A stretch of 64,000 nt of DNA, from assembly GCA_033856195.1 (NCBI GenBank), contig JAWVFL010000018.1:62001-126000 (forward strand), written 5' to 3'. The notes beneath the pieces are model-generated. The model had not been told where the DNA came from and searched no databases. It saw nothing but the letters and a program-made list of their open reading frames with translations. This document shows, in pieces, positions 39,816-47,726 of the stretch. The stretch comes from VRUE01 sp033856195 (GTDB lineage: Bacteria > Actinomycetota > Thermoleophilia > Solirubrobacterales > 70-9). Made by a program: the position numbers and the translations under genes. Position 1 is the stretch's first letter. The number at the start of each line of letters is the position of its first letter.

Positions 39816-42800
39816 TGAAGGCAAATGCGGCAGGCGCTCCGCGCATTCTCGACGGGCGCTGGGCTCTCTCAACAACCTGGCGGGGCGGTGCCACCGCGAC
39901 CGTCTACCGCAGCACGGATATGACCGGGGCGTTGGCCGGAGACCTCGCGGTCAAGGTCCTGCCAGTGTCGATCAAGGGTGACTCGAAGCTCGTCAACCAA
40001 GTCTTCCAACGTGAGTACGACTCGCTCTCGAGACTTAAGCACACCAACATCGTCGAGCTCCTCGACGGTGGCCGCGACCCCGCCACCGGCGAGCGCTACT
40101 TCGTCTTCCCTTGGTGTGAGAACGGCCTGAGCGTCGCTCTGCGCGAGAGACCGCTCCAAGGCTGGGACGACTTCTGGACGCGCTACGGGCGCGAACTAAC
40201 TGACGGGCTCGCCTATGCGCACGGCCAGTCGATCGCCCACCGCGACATAAAGCCCCAAAACGTTCTGATCGACTCCGAGGGCCGTCCCTGCATCAGCGAC
40301 TTCGGGATCGCCAAGAGCCTCGCCCGCGTCGCGCCCGATCAGACGCTTCGCGACTTCGCCACCCGACCGTTTGCCCCGCGCGAGTACGACGATGGTCGCC
40401 ACCCAACCGAGCGCGACGTGTTCTCCTTCGCCGCCTTGGCAGTCCTCGCCCTCGGCGAAATCGACCCGTTCGCGGGCTACGAGGACGACCCCTACCGGGC
40501 GATCGACGACGCTCTCGGGGTTCTCGACGTCCCCGCCGGGATCGAAGCGGTCCTCAAGCGCTGTCTGCAGGATGACCCCAACGCCCGACCGCGGGATGCA
40601 GCGAAGCTGGGAGAGCTGATCGCGGTGGTCGAAGACGAGCGCGGGGTCGCCGCCGCTTCGGCCGCCGCGAGGTCGGCATCGAAATGTCATGTCTTCCTCA
40701 CGAACAAGGTCCGAGCGACACTGCTCGACGCCCTCGACCTACAGACCGACATCCAGCTCGAGGAATTTCTCGCGGATGATCTCGCCGAAGAGTCAGCCGT
40801 CCTCGGCTATGACCGGGACAGCTTCGAGGGCGGCGACGAGACCACAGACCACTTCTACGTGATCGGGACCGAGCTCCGCATCCACGTCGTGATCGCCGAG
40901 GAGACCCGGGACCACCTCGTCGCCGTCAACGCCTGGCCAGTCGGGAGCTCGGCCATGGACCGCGAACGGGACCGTGGCTGGAGCCCAGGGTGGCGCTGGG
41001 CCCTGGGGCGCCCGACCAATGAGGCGCAGGGCGCGGCCTGTATCGAGACGCTGGAGCGGGCGGTGTCGGCCCGAGCTGCAGAGGAGGATCTCCGTCGCAA
41101 GCGCTCGGCCCGTGATCGCCAGCTCGTGATCTGGCGGCGCACCCTGGCGGCATTGCGTTCTGTGGAGCAAGCTAAGGAGTCACCGCTTCGCTATTTCGAC
41201 GCCACCGAGCTGCCGGCAGGCATTCGATTCCGCACCCACGGGCCGACACCCGAAGACCTGATCGGCCAGGTCAGGGTGGTTCAAGGCACCGAAGGCCAGT
41301 TCCTCTACGGCGAAGTGACCGATGTCGAGACCAACGCCCTGACCCTGATGCCAAGCCGGGGCGATTTTCACTCCCTGCCCGACCAGGGTGAGCTCAGGGT
41401 CGACACAATGGCCTCGCGCTCGGCCTTGCGCCGCCAAGAGCAGGGGCTCGACGCGCTCCAGTACGACCGCAGCCTGCGCCCGGAGCTTCGCGACCTACTG
41501 CTCGAACCCGGTACCGCCAGAGTGCCCGATCCGGCCAGCGAAATCGAGTGGAAAGCCGACCTTGACGAGCCCAAGCGGCTTGCCGTCGCCGCGGCACTCG
41601 GCTCCGAGGACGTTCTCCTCGTTGAGGGGCCTCCGGGAACCGGCAAGACAACCTTCATCACCGAGCTGATCCTGCAACACCTCGACCGCAACCCGAAGGA
41701 CCGGGTGCTGGTCTCCTCGCAAACCAACGCCGCCCTCGACAACGTCCTGGAGCGCCTGATCGAGGCGGATCCCGGGCTCCGGCAGACCCGGATTGCCCGC
41801 CGCGGGGATTCACGGATCGCGCCCGGCGTGCAGGAGCTGCTGCTCGACGAACAGACCGACCGGTGGCGGGATGAGGTGATCGCCTCGGGACGCAGGTGGC
41901 TGCACGACTGGGCCTCCGCGAGGGGTATCGCCGTCGGCGATCTCGAGGCGGCCATGCGATTCGAGGAACTGGCGAAGGAGCGGGAAGCGCTCGGGCTCCT
42001 TGATGCCGAAAAGCGCGACCTGATCACCCGGGAAGAGCAGGGTGACCTAGAAGGGGGCGACAACTCGAACCTTGGCGAAGAGAGGCTGAGAGAAATCGCC
42101 GAGGAGTCAGCCACCGCCGAGGCCTCCGCGGGGCAGGCGAGCGAGCGGCTGATTGAGATCGGTGTCGTGAAAAGGGCAGCCGAGCTCTCGGACCTAGGCG
42201 CGGTCGAGTTGCGTAGGCGGGCCGAGAAACTGATGCCGGCAGGCGGCGAAGCGGCCGATGAATGCCGGGACCTGATCAACCTGCTGAGCGACTGGCACGC
42301 GCGGTTTGGGCGGGGCTCCGCCTTTCCGGCCGCGACTCTGCTGCGCTCTCAGGTGGTTGCCGCTACCTGCATCGGCTACGCAAGCGTGCGGGGCTCAGAG
42401 TCCATCGAGTTCGACCTCTGCATCATCGACGAGGCGTCGAAGGCGATGGCGACGGAGATGCTGGTGCCGATGACGCGGGCACGCAAGTGGGTCGTCGTTG
42501 GTGACCACCGCCAGCTCCCGCCCTTCGTCGACGACGCCTTGCAGACCCCCGAGATCCTCGCCAAGCACCAACTCCGCGCCGATGAGGTCGAGGCGACCCT
42601 TTTCGACCGCCTGCGCGAGCGCCTTCCTCCCGAGTGCGCCCGCTCGCTCGATCGCCAGCACCGGATGGCGCCGCCGATCGGAGACCTGATCAGTGAGTGC
42701 TTCTACGGCGGCGCTCTTGCCAGCGAGCCACGGTCGCCAGCGAACTGGCTGCACCTGCTGTCCCCGAAGGCAGTCACCTGGTACACCACCTCCCGGATCG

Positions 42801-43273
42801 CGCAGAGGTACGAGACTCGGCACGGGACCACAATCCTGAACAGCTGCGAGGCGCGAAGCGTCGCGACCCTGCTCGGCAGGGCCGAGTTCGCCGCAAACGC
42901 CACGAAGAAGACCCTCAGCGTCGTCGTCCTCAGCGGCTACTCCGGGCAGCGCGACCTGATCCGGCGCGAGATCGGGCCCTCGCTGTCTAAATGGAAACAC
43001 CTCGAGGTCGACTGCAGCACGATCGACGCCTTCCAGGGTCGCGAGGCCGACATCGCGATCTACTCCGTGACGCGGTCCAATAAGGCCGGGAATATCGGCT
43101 TCCTAAACGAAGAGCGCCGCCTCAACGTCGCTCTCTCTCGCGGTCGCGACGCGCTGATTCTGGTCGGCGACCACGTCGGCATTCGCCAGATCACCGCCCA
43201 GAACCCGTTCATCGACGTCCTCGACTACATCGATTCCGAGCCCGAATGCGCCCTCGAGGAAATGCAGCTGTGA
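39815..43273 (+). CDS. mkoA: Ser/Thr kinase - superfamily 1 helicase fusion, Mokosh type I MkoA-like
   Basis: 1152 residues. Residues 15-275 form an intact-looking protein kinase: Lys47 in AVKVLP, Glu67, catalytic loop HRDIKPQN (142-149), DFG (162-164), APRE near 187-190. After a linker comes a COG1112-type (Upf1-like) SF1 helicase: Walker A GPPGTGKT (605-612), SSQTNAALDNVLERL, DEAS (872-875) with VVVGDHRQLPP, LDRQHRM, IDAFQGREADI and NVALSRGRDALILVGD (from 1104). An insertion with helices lies between motifs Ia and II. STK plus this helicase, followed by a PLD gene, is the type I Mokosh anti-phage plan. How the kinase and helicase act together is unknown. Confidence 0.82.
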   Translation: MKANAAGAPRILDGRWALSTTWRGGATATVYRSTDMTGALAGDLAVKVLPVSIKGDSKLVNQVFQREYDSLSRLKHTNIVELLDGGRDPATGERYFVFPWCENGLSVALRERPLQGWDDFWTRYGRELTDGLAYAHGQSIAHRDIKPQNVLIDSEGRPCISDFGIAKSLARVAPDQTLRDFATRPFAPREYDDGRHPTERDVFSFAALAVLALGEIDPFAGYEDDPYRAIDDALGVLDVPAGIEAVLKRCLQDDPNARPRDAAKLGELIAVVEDERGVAAASAAARSASKCHVFLTNKVRATLLDALDLQTDIQLEEFLADDLAEESAVLGYDRDSFEGGDETTDHFYVIGTELRIHVVIAEETRDHLVAVNAWPVGSSAMDRERDRGWSPGWRWALGRPTNEAQGAACIETLERAVSARAAEEDLRRKRSARDRQLVIWRRTLAALRSVEQAKESPLRYFDATELPAGIRFRTHGPTPEDLIGQVRVVQGTEGQFLYGEVTDVETNALTLMPSRGDFHSLPDQGELRVDTMASRSALRRQEQGLDALQYDRSLRPELRDLLLEPGTARVPDPASEIEWKADLDEPKRLAVAAALGSEDVLLVEGPPGTGKTTFITELILQHLDRNPKDRVLVSSQTNAALDNVLERLIEADPGLRQTRIARRGDSRIAPGVQELLLDEQTDRWRDEVIASGRRWLHDWASARGIAVGDLEAAMRFEELAKEREALGLLDAEKRDLITREEQGDLEGGDNSNLGEERLREIAEESATAEASAGQASERLIEIGVVKRAAELSDLGAVELRRRAEKLMPAGGEAADECRDLINLLSDWHARFGRGSAFPAATLLRSQVVAATCIGYASVRGSESIEFDLCIIDEASKAMATEMLVPMTRARKWVVVGDHRQLPPFVDDALQTPEILAKHQLRADEVEATLFDRLRERLPPECARSLDRQHRMAPPIGDLISECFYGGALASEPRSPANWLHLLSPKAVTWYTTSRIAQRYETRHGTTILNSCEARSVATLLGRAEFAANATKKTLSVVVLSGYSGQRDLIRREIGPSLSKWKHLEVDCSTIDAFQGREADIAIYSVTRSNKAGNIGFLNEERRLNVALSRGRDALILVGDHVGIRQITAQNPFIDVLDYIDSEPECALEEMQL

Positions 43274-44613
43274 GGCCGGAAGAGACCGCCGAGCGCTTCA
43301 GCGACGCCCGCCCCGGGTTCGTGCTGGCAAGCTACGGGGAGGTCGGTCTGCCCTTCTTTCGCGTTCGCATGCGCCTGCAGGTCCTCGAGCACAAGGCCAT
43401 CGGTCCGATCGAGGAGTTCGTACTGCGCGCGGTCGGCGCCGGCATAAGTGATGCCTCGAACCTTCAGGACGCACTAGGGCTTGACGAAGCGGTGATCTCG
43501 GCGACGCTGGTCGAACTCCTCGCCAGCGACGCAATCGAGATCCTCGATTCCGAGTCGAACGAGGAGAAGCTCGGTCTCAGCGCGCGGGGGCGCGACCTCC
43601 TTTCCGCGGCGCAGCGGATCGTCAGCGTCGAACGCACCGTCGATGTCGACTTCGACGGACTCTTGCGGGTGCCGGTGTCGCCACTGCCAGCCTACCTGGA
43701 GCCTCGCGAGCTGAGGGAGCGCGGTATCCGCGAGGTGCCCCCTTATCCTGCCAAGCGGCCCGACCGGACCGAGCTCCGGGGGCACGCCGCCGAGATCGAG
43801 CAGATCGCTCGCCAGGCCGGCGGGGCCCGCCAGCAGCTAAGCGACGTACTCTCCGTCCGCTCGGTCGAGCGTCGCCTGCGGATCTTCCAGCCGGCTGTGG
43901 CGCTCGTCTATCGCGCCGAGGGGGCCCGACGCTCCCAGGGCCAAGTCGCCTTCGCGATCGGGGGCAAGCTCTCCGAGTCCCACGCCGACATCTTCGCCCA
44001 GGCCGGGCTCGGCAAGAAGCTCGGGATCGCCAAGCGCGGGATCGAGGACGCAAAGGTGGCCGCCGGGCGAATGCTCGGCAATGAACTGGTCGAGCAGATC
44101 GCCGATCCCCCAGTGCGAGCCGACGATCCGGTGACCGAAATACCCGGCGAAACAGTGCGATCGGTCGAAACCTACGAACACCCAAGGATCCTGCGCGAGG
44201 CTCTGCGGTCGAGTCGCGAGCGCCTGCTCCTCATCTCGCCGTGGCTAAAGGCGGGAGTGGTCGACGACGAGTTCGTCGGCCTCCTGGAATCGGCTCTCGA
44301 GCGTGGCGTTCGCGTTTACCTCGGCTGGGGAATGAGCGCCAGCGAGACCGAGAGCCCCGACGCCGACCCCAAAGTCCTCAACAGGCTGACCCAATTGGCC
44401 AGCGGGCAGAGCGGATTCGAGTTCAAGCGCCTAGGCAACACCCATGCCAAGGTACTGCTATGCGACGACCGTTTCATTGTCGTCACCAGCTTCAACTGGC
44501 TCTCCTTCCAGGGGAACCCGAAGCGGACTTTCCGAGACGAGCGGGGGACGATGGTCTCGATCAAGAAGCATGTAGACGAGCAGTTCGAGATCCTCAGCGA
44601 GCGGTTTCGATAG
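43270..44613 (+). CDS. mkoB: Phospholipase-D-type nuclease, Mokosh type I MkoB-like
   Basis: 447 residues from GTG 43270, overlapping the kinase-helicase stop (GTGA). Residues 25-115 look like a winged-helix/HTH segment (IEEFVLRAVGAGISDASNLQDALGL...LGLSARGRDLL). The C-terminal 150 residues hold a PLD fold: ERLLLISPWLKAGVVDDEFVGLLESALERGVRVYLGWG, then one HKD motif HAKVLLCD (His392, Lys394, Asp399) followed by SFNWLSF. A single HKD implies a dimer, as in Nuc/BfiI-type PLD nucleases. It is the presumed effector nuclease of the pair. Confidence 0.8.
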   Translation: MRPEETAERFSDARPGFVLASYGEVGLPFFRVRMRLQVLEHKAIGPIEEFVLRAVGAGISDASNLQDALGLDEAVISATLVELLASDAIEILDSESNEEKLGLSARGRDLLSAAQRIVSVERTVDVDFDGLLRVPVSPLPAYLEPRELRERGIREVPPYPAKRPDRTELRGHAAEIEQIARQAGGARQQLSDVLSVRSVERRLRIFQPAVALVYRAEGARRSQGQVAFAIGGKLSESHADIFAQAGLGKKLGIAKRGIEDAKVAAGRMLGNELVEQIADPPVRADDPVTEIPGETVRSVETYEHPRILREALRSSRERLLLISPWLKAGVVDDEFVGLLESALERGVRVYLGWGMSASETESPDADPKVLNRLTQLASGQSGFEFKRLGNTHAKVLLCDDRFIVVTSFNWLSFQGNPKRTFRDERGTMVSIKKHVDEQFEILSERFR

Positions 44614-44795
44614 GTCGAGCCGCAATTCGACGTTGCTCCCGTTCGTGTTGCGAATCGGTCTTGCGGGGTGTGAGCGGCTTCGGTGTTTGTGGGGCGGCTG
44701 GCCGGGGATCGAGGCTCACAAGAAACCTCACCCTCTTCAGAGGCTCAGCGGGACCAATGCCGACCACCACCTGGGACCGTAACCCCCACTCAATG

Positions 44796-44814
44796 TGACG
44801 CGCGCTTCGCGTCA
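44796..44814. terminator. Hairpin at the end of the toxin gene
   Basis: TGACGCG (44796-44802) pairs with CGCGTCA (44808-44814) around CGCTT, and its right arm contains the toxin stop codon. It lies between the convergent mkoB and toxin genes. The 180 bp from mkoB to here hold no other feature that I can support. Confidence 0.5.
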
Positions 44815-45156
44815 GCGCAGAAGTATTCGGCAACGCTTCAACAACTCCTCGAGAGTGTTTGGGCGCAAGCTGCCGAGTCGACGGCTAAGGCGCTCGTGGG
44901 AGATCGCGCGTAGCTGCTCTGGCATCGCGAAGCCGTCCTCTTTGAGGCCTCCTTCGGAGGCGGAGATGGCCAAATGCAAAGCACTGCCGAAGTCGGTGCG
45001 CGTGAGCGGAACGGCAAGGGAAAGCCCGAGGCTCGCCTGGTTCAGCTGATCGACTGAAACGATCACGAAGGGGCGGGCCTTGGCCTGCTCCCTACCCCGC
45101 GTCGGTTCGGGATCTGTCCAGTAGACGTCGCCCTGTTGGAGCTTCGGCTCTACCAC
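44812..45156 (-). CDS. MazF/PemK-family toxin (endoribonuclease)
   Basis: 114 residues, typical of MazF. LQQGDVYWTDPEPTRGREQAKARPFVIVSVDQLN contains the GDVYW and RPFVIVS strands of the family, followed by VPLTRTDFGSALHLAI and EQLRAISHERLSRRLGSL. MazF toxins cut mRNA at short motifs. It overlaps the antitoxin gene by 7 bp and lies inside the tRNA-His island, convergent with mkoB. It could stabilise the island. Confidence 0.87.
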   Translation of the reverse strand: MVEPKLQQGDVYWTDPEPTRGREQAKARPFVIVSVDQLNQASLGLSLAVPLTRTDFGSALHLAISASEGGLKEDGFAMPEQLRAISHERLSRRLGSLRPNTLEELLKRCRILLR

Positions 45157-45407
45157 TCGGGCGCAGACGCCTCGAAGCCGGACTCGAGCTCTTCGCTCTC
45201 GGCGCGATAGGCGGAGAGGGCTCCGGGGTCAGCGGCGATCTTCTCGAAACTGGCTGCAACCTCGGCGAGCATCGCGTCCTCGTCGGCTGCGCTGACCAGC
45301 TTCGCGACGACGTCGCCGGCAGGTTCGCCCCGGCGGGTGGCCAACGAATTCAGTCGATCCCGGGTCTCGATCGGAACTCGAATCGTGGTGGTGTCCGTGG
45401 CGGCCAT
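45150..45407 (-). CDS. Ribbon-helix-helix antitoxin (MazE/ParD-like)
   Basis: 85 residues. The N-terminus TTTIRVPIETRDRLNSLATRRGEPAGDVVAKLV is a ribbon-helix-helix DNA-binding fold; the acidic, helical C-terminus (DEDAMLAEVAASFEKIAADPGAL...ESEELESGF) is the likely toxin-binding tail. Its start codon lies in a perfect palindrome, consistent with autoregulation. Overlap with the toxin gene fits translational coupling. Confidence 0.8.
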   Translation of the reverse strand: MAATDTTTIRVPIETRDRLNSLATRRGEPAGDVVAKLVSAADEDAMLAEVAASFEKIAADPGALSAYRAESEELESGFEASAPEW

Positions 45408-45426
45408 GTAGATGGGAAGTCTACAT
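45406..45426. promoter_or_regulatory. Toxin-antitoxin operator palindrome
   Basis: ATGTAGA (45406-45412) and TCTACAT (45420-45426) form a perfect 7-7-7 inverted repeat. It covers the antitoxin start codon on the minus strand. RHH antitoxins bind such sites as dimers and, with toxin, repress their own operon. Confidence 0.65.
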
Positions 45427-45565
45427 CACCTTAGATGGTTCGCCAAATTTCCCAATCCTGCAATTTGCAGGGCTTTTGCAATCTGCAAAATTGTCCCCCG
45501 ATTGTTCCCCGATGAGGGTCCAGGCGGACTATCAAAAATAAAAGGTGGCGATTTGCAGGGACTTT

Positions 45566-45609
45566 AGGGTGGACGACCGGATTCGAACCGGCGACCGCCT
45601 GGACCACAA
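45566..45609 (-). repeat. tRNA-His attachment site (proximal end of the island)
   Basis: The 44 bp shared with 39290-39333, here part of the intact tRNA-His gene. Just inside lie TTGCAATTTGCAGG-type repeats (about 45460-45490) and the motif ATTGTCCCCCGATTG, comparable to the left flank, so both may be recombinase sites. Confidence 0.85.
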
Positions 45610-45641
45610 CCAGGAGCTCTACCAACTGAGCTACGTCCACC
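45568..45641 (-). tRNA. tRNA-His (anticodon GTG)
   Basis: A complete cloverleaf on the minus strand: acceptor GTGGACG/CGTCCAC with an additional 5' G (the G-1 typical of tRNA-His) opposite C73. The D-arm is GCTC..GAGC, anticodon loop TTGTGGT with GTG, and T-arm GGTTCGAATCC. CCA is not encoded. It serves as the integration site of the island to its left. Confidence 0.95.
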
Positions 45642-45681
45642 GCGTGGCTTCAATCTAGCGTGCCGCGACGGCTGCTGAAGG

Positions 45682-46407
45682 TCAGCTTGCGGCGCGATTT
45701 GCTTCTGCCAGGGACGCGAAGGCCTTCAGGCCAGACGTTGTGCGCTCGATCAGCTCCGGCTCTGCTGCTTCGGCCTCCTCTGGAAGAGCGTGGGCTCCCT
45801 TGTCGCCCAGGGCTTTGCGTGCTTCTCGGACCATCTCGGGCACTGCGAGCCAAGCCTCGAGCAGGGCGAAGTCGGACTCGGGGTGGAAGAGGACTCCCCA
45901 GGCGTTGCCGTGGCGGAAGGCCTGGACCTCGGTTTGAGCCGAGCGGGCCAGGTGGGTCGCGCCCTCCGGAAGGTCAAAGACGTCGCCGTGCCAGTGGAGC
46001 ACGGTCGTGGTTGGTCCCAGGGCACCGAGGATCGGGTCATCGGAGTCGAGGATCTCTACCGGGGCGTAGCCGAGCTCGGGTCTCTTCCCCGACCTCACCT
46101 CGGTACCAAGGGCGCGAGCCAACAGCTGGGCACCCAGGCAGATACCAAGCACCGGGAGGTCTCGGCGCACCGCCTCAGCGAGCCATTCGCGCTCGGTCGC
46201 CAACTCGGGATGGCGGTCGTCATCCACGTTCATCGGGCCGCCCATCACTACCGCGCCCGAGACTTCGTCGTGATCCGGCAGCTCCTGGCCCGCGAGCGGT
46301 TTGACAGTGTGGACGTCGAGGCCGCCGCAGGCATCGAGGATGCGGTGGGGCGTCTCCCATGGGACGTGCTGGATCGCCAGCAGGGTTGGACGGTCGTCCG
46401 TGCTCAT
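45682..46407 (-). CDS. Class I glutamine amidotransferase-like protein
   Basis: 241 residues. The nucleophile elbow is LGICLGAQLLA (Cys90), with VVMGGPMNVDDD before it and HWHGDVFDLPEGA and FHPES after it. The conserved His and Glu of the triad lie in FHPES, as in GMP-synthase-type GATases. Stand-alone proteins of this kind act on glutamine or gamma-glutamyl compounds; the partner is unknown. It is adjacent to tRNA-His and outside the island. Confidence 0.85.
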   Translation of the reverse strand: MSTDDRPTLLAIQHVPWETPHRILDACGGLDVHTVKPLAGQELPDHDEVSGAVVMGGPMNVDDDRHPELATEREWLAEAVRRDLPVLGICLGAQLLARALGTEVRSGKRPELGYAPVEILDSDDPILGALGPTTTVLHWHGDVFDLPEGATHLARSAQTEVQAFRHGNAWGVLFHPESDFALLEAWLAVPEMVREARKALGDKGAHALPEEAEAAEPELIERTTSGLKAFASLAEANRAAS

Positions 46408-46442
46408 CAGCGCCTCAGGCTAGCCGCGCTACGGTTGGGGCG

Positions 46443-46697
46443 ATGCGGAAGCCAGGCTTTGCGACGTTCCGGCCCGAGGCTCGGCCGATGGCCGCGACGA
46501 GCATGCACGCTCGGGGCGCCGCGGCGATCGGGGCGCTTGCGGTCGGGGCCGCGGCGATCGGCGGCTTCGCGATCGGGCGGCTCAGCGTCGGGCGCCTTTC
46601 GGTCGGCAAGGCCGCCGTCGGCAAGCTCAAGATCGACGAGCTCGAGATCGGCCGACTCGACATCCACGAGCGTGCGGGAGCCGGCGATGGTGCGTAG
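46443..46697 (+). CDS. Small beta-helix-like repeat protein
   Basis: 84 residues from ATG 46443. After a short N-terminus it consists of tandem five-residue units of the A/L-x-V/I-G type (GALAVGAAAIGGFAIGRLSVG, then RLSVGKAAVGKLKI), comparable to pentapeptide repeats that coil into a right-handed beta-helix. The C-terminus is acidic (DELEIGRLDIHE). No known family assigned. It stops 1 bp before a long palindrome. Confidence 0.6.
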   Translation: MRKPGFATFRPEARPMAATSMHARGAAAIGALAVGAAAIGGFAIGRLSVGRLSVGKAAVGKLKIDELEIGRLDIHERAGAGDGA

Positions 46698-46733
46698 CCG
46701 ACATTGACCACACCAGAGGGGGGTCAATGTCGG
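46698..46733. promoter_or_regulatory. Perfect 12-bp inverted repeat abutting a start codon
   Basis: CCGACATTGACC (46698-46709) and GGTCAATGTCGG (46722-46733) with a 12-nt loop that holds AGAGGG. The ATG of the secreted-protein gene begins at the next base, and the loop/stem contains its only ribosome-site-like sequence. It may end the upstream transcript and hide the downstream ribosome site. Confidence 0.6.
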
Positions 46734-47726
46734 ATGCGGTGGCTCGCCGGCGCGATGGCGTTGCTGGTGCTGGCCGTCGTGGCGGCGGTTGGCGTCACCT
46801 CCGCTGGTGCAGTCGGCCCGTACCCCGACCTCGGCAGTTGCTCCATCTTCCCGCCTCCACCGCCCGGCACTCCTGCCAGCTCTCCGTCCCTCCCCACCGA
46901 GGTGGCCTGGAACCAGGACGTCTTCAAGGCGCCCGTCGCGCGCAACTCGGCCGCGACCATCGCCTACATCAACTCCCACGGCGGCGACCACCTCCACCCC
47001 GATTTCGGCTCGCCGCGCGCCTACGGCATCCCCTATGCCGTCGTCGACGCCGGCCAGCGCAAGCTGCCGGTCCACTACACCGCTTACGGAGACGAGAGCG
47101 ACCCGGGGCCATTCCCGATCCCGAAGAACGCACCCGTCGAGGGCGGCAACGGCAGCGACGGTGACCGGCACGTACTGGTCGTCGACCGCGCCAGCTGCAC
47201 GCTCTACGAGCTCTACCGAGCCTTCCCCAAAGACGATGGAGGCGCGCACTGGAACGCCGACTCGGGCACCCGCTGGGACCTCCACTCCAGCGCACGCCGC
47301 CCCGACTCTTGGACCTCGGCCGACGCCGCCGGCCTGCCGATCTTTCCCGGCCTCGTCCGCTACGACGAGGTCGCGGCCGGCCGCCTCGACCACGCGATCC
47401 GCGTCACCTTCGACAGTACCCGCAACGCCTGGGTCCACCCTGCTTCGCACTGCGCCGGTGACACTTCAGACGGGAACGCGCCGGCAATGGGAACGCGCCT
47501 GCGGCTCAAGGCCGGCTACGGCCTCGGCGGCTTCAGCGGCGGCGCCAAGGTGATCGCAGAAGCGTTCAAGCGCTACGGGATGATCGTCGCGGACAATGGC
47601 TCCAACTGGTTCTTCAGCGGCAGCAGCGACCGTCGCTGGGACGACGAGAACCTCAACCAGCTGAAGCGGATTCCAGGCGACGCCTTCCAGGTCGTGAAGA
47701 GCGCCGCGCGCCCTCACGTCTGCTGA
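46734..47726 (+). CDS. Secreted protein of unknown function
   Basis: 330 residues from ATG 46734. The signal peptide core ALLVLAVVAAVGVTSAGA is clear. The mature part begins with Pro/Ser-rich residues, then a globular domain with HGGDHLHPDFGSPRAYGIPYAVVDAG, HVLVVDRASCTLYELYRAF, LHSSARRPDSWTSADAAGLPIFPGLVRYDEV and GMIVADNGSNWFFSGSSDRRWDDENLNQLKRIPGDAF. The pattern recalls secreted actinobacterial proteins without assigned activity. I do not claim an enzyme function. Confidence 0.7.
   Translation: MRWLAGAMALLVLAVVAAVGVTSAGAVGPYPDLGSCSIFPPPPPGTPASSPSLPTEVAWNQDVFKAPVARNSAATIAYINSHGGDHLHPDFGSPRAYGIPYAVVDAGQRKLPVHYTAYGDESDPGPFPIPKNAPVEGGNGSDGDRHVLVVDRASCTLYELYRAFPKDDGGAHWNADSGTRWDLHSSARRPDSWTSADAAGLPIFPGLVRYDEVAAGRLDHAIRVTFDSTRNAWVHPASHCAGDTSDGNAPAMGTRLRLKAGYGLGGFSGGAKVIAEAFKRYGMIVADNGSNWFFSGSSDRRWDDENLNQLKRIPGDAFQVVKSAARPHVC

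Larger units (their letters stand above)
39290..45609. mobile_element. 6.3-kb genomic island in tRNA-His carrying a Mokosh-type defence locus and a toxin-antitoxin pair
   Basis: The island is bounded by an exact 44-bp direct repeat: a 3' fragment of tRNA-His at 39290-39333 and the matching part of the intact tRNA-His at 45566-45609. The layout is that of an element integrated at a tRNA 3' end, which restores the tRNA at one side and leaves a partial copy at the other. Cargo is the kinase-helicase/PLD pair and MazEF-like genes. Both inner flanks carry the motif ATTGTCCCCCGATTGT followed by C or T and CCCC (left about 39418-39440, right about 45488-45512). No integrase, transposase or replication gene is seen. 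Confidence 0.85.

Noticed and set aside
44141..44613. Second HKD motif in the PLD-type protein
   Set aside because: Only HAKVLLCD fits HxK(x)4D. The earlier half (LLLISPWLKAG...) has the fold but no His-Lys-Asp set, so the protein is treated as a single-HKD enzyme.
45431..45640. 69-codon minus-strand frame across tRNA-His
   Set aside because: Its first 25 codons are the tRNA gene itself and the rest is the repeat-rich island flank; no protein family.
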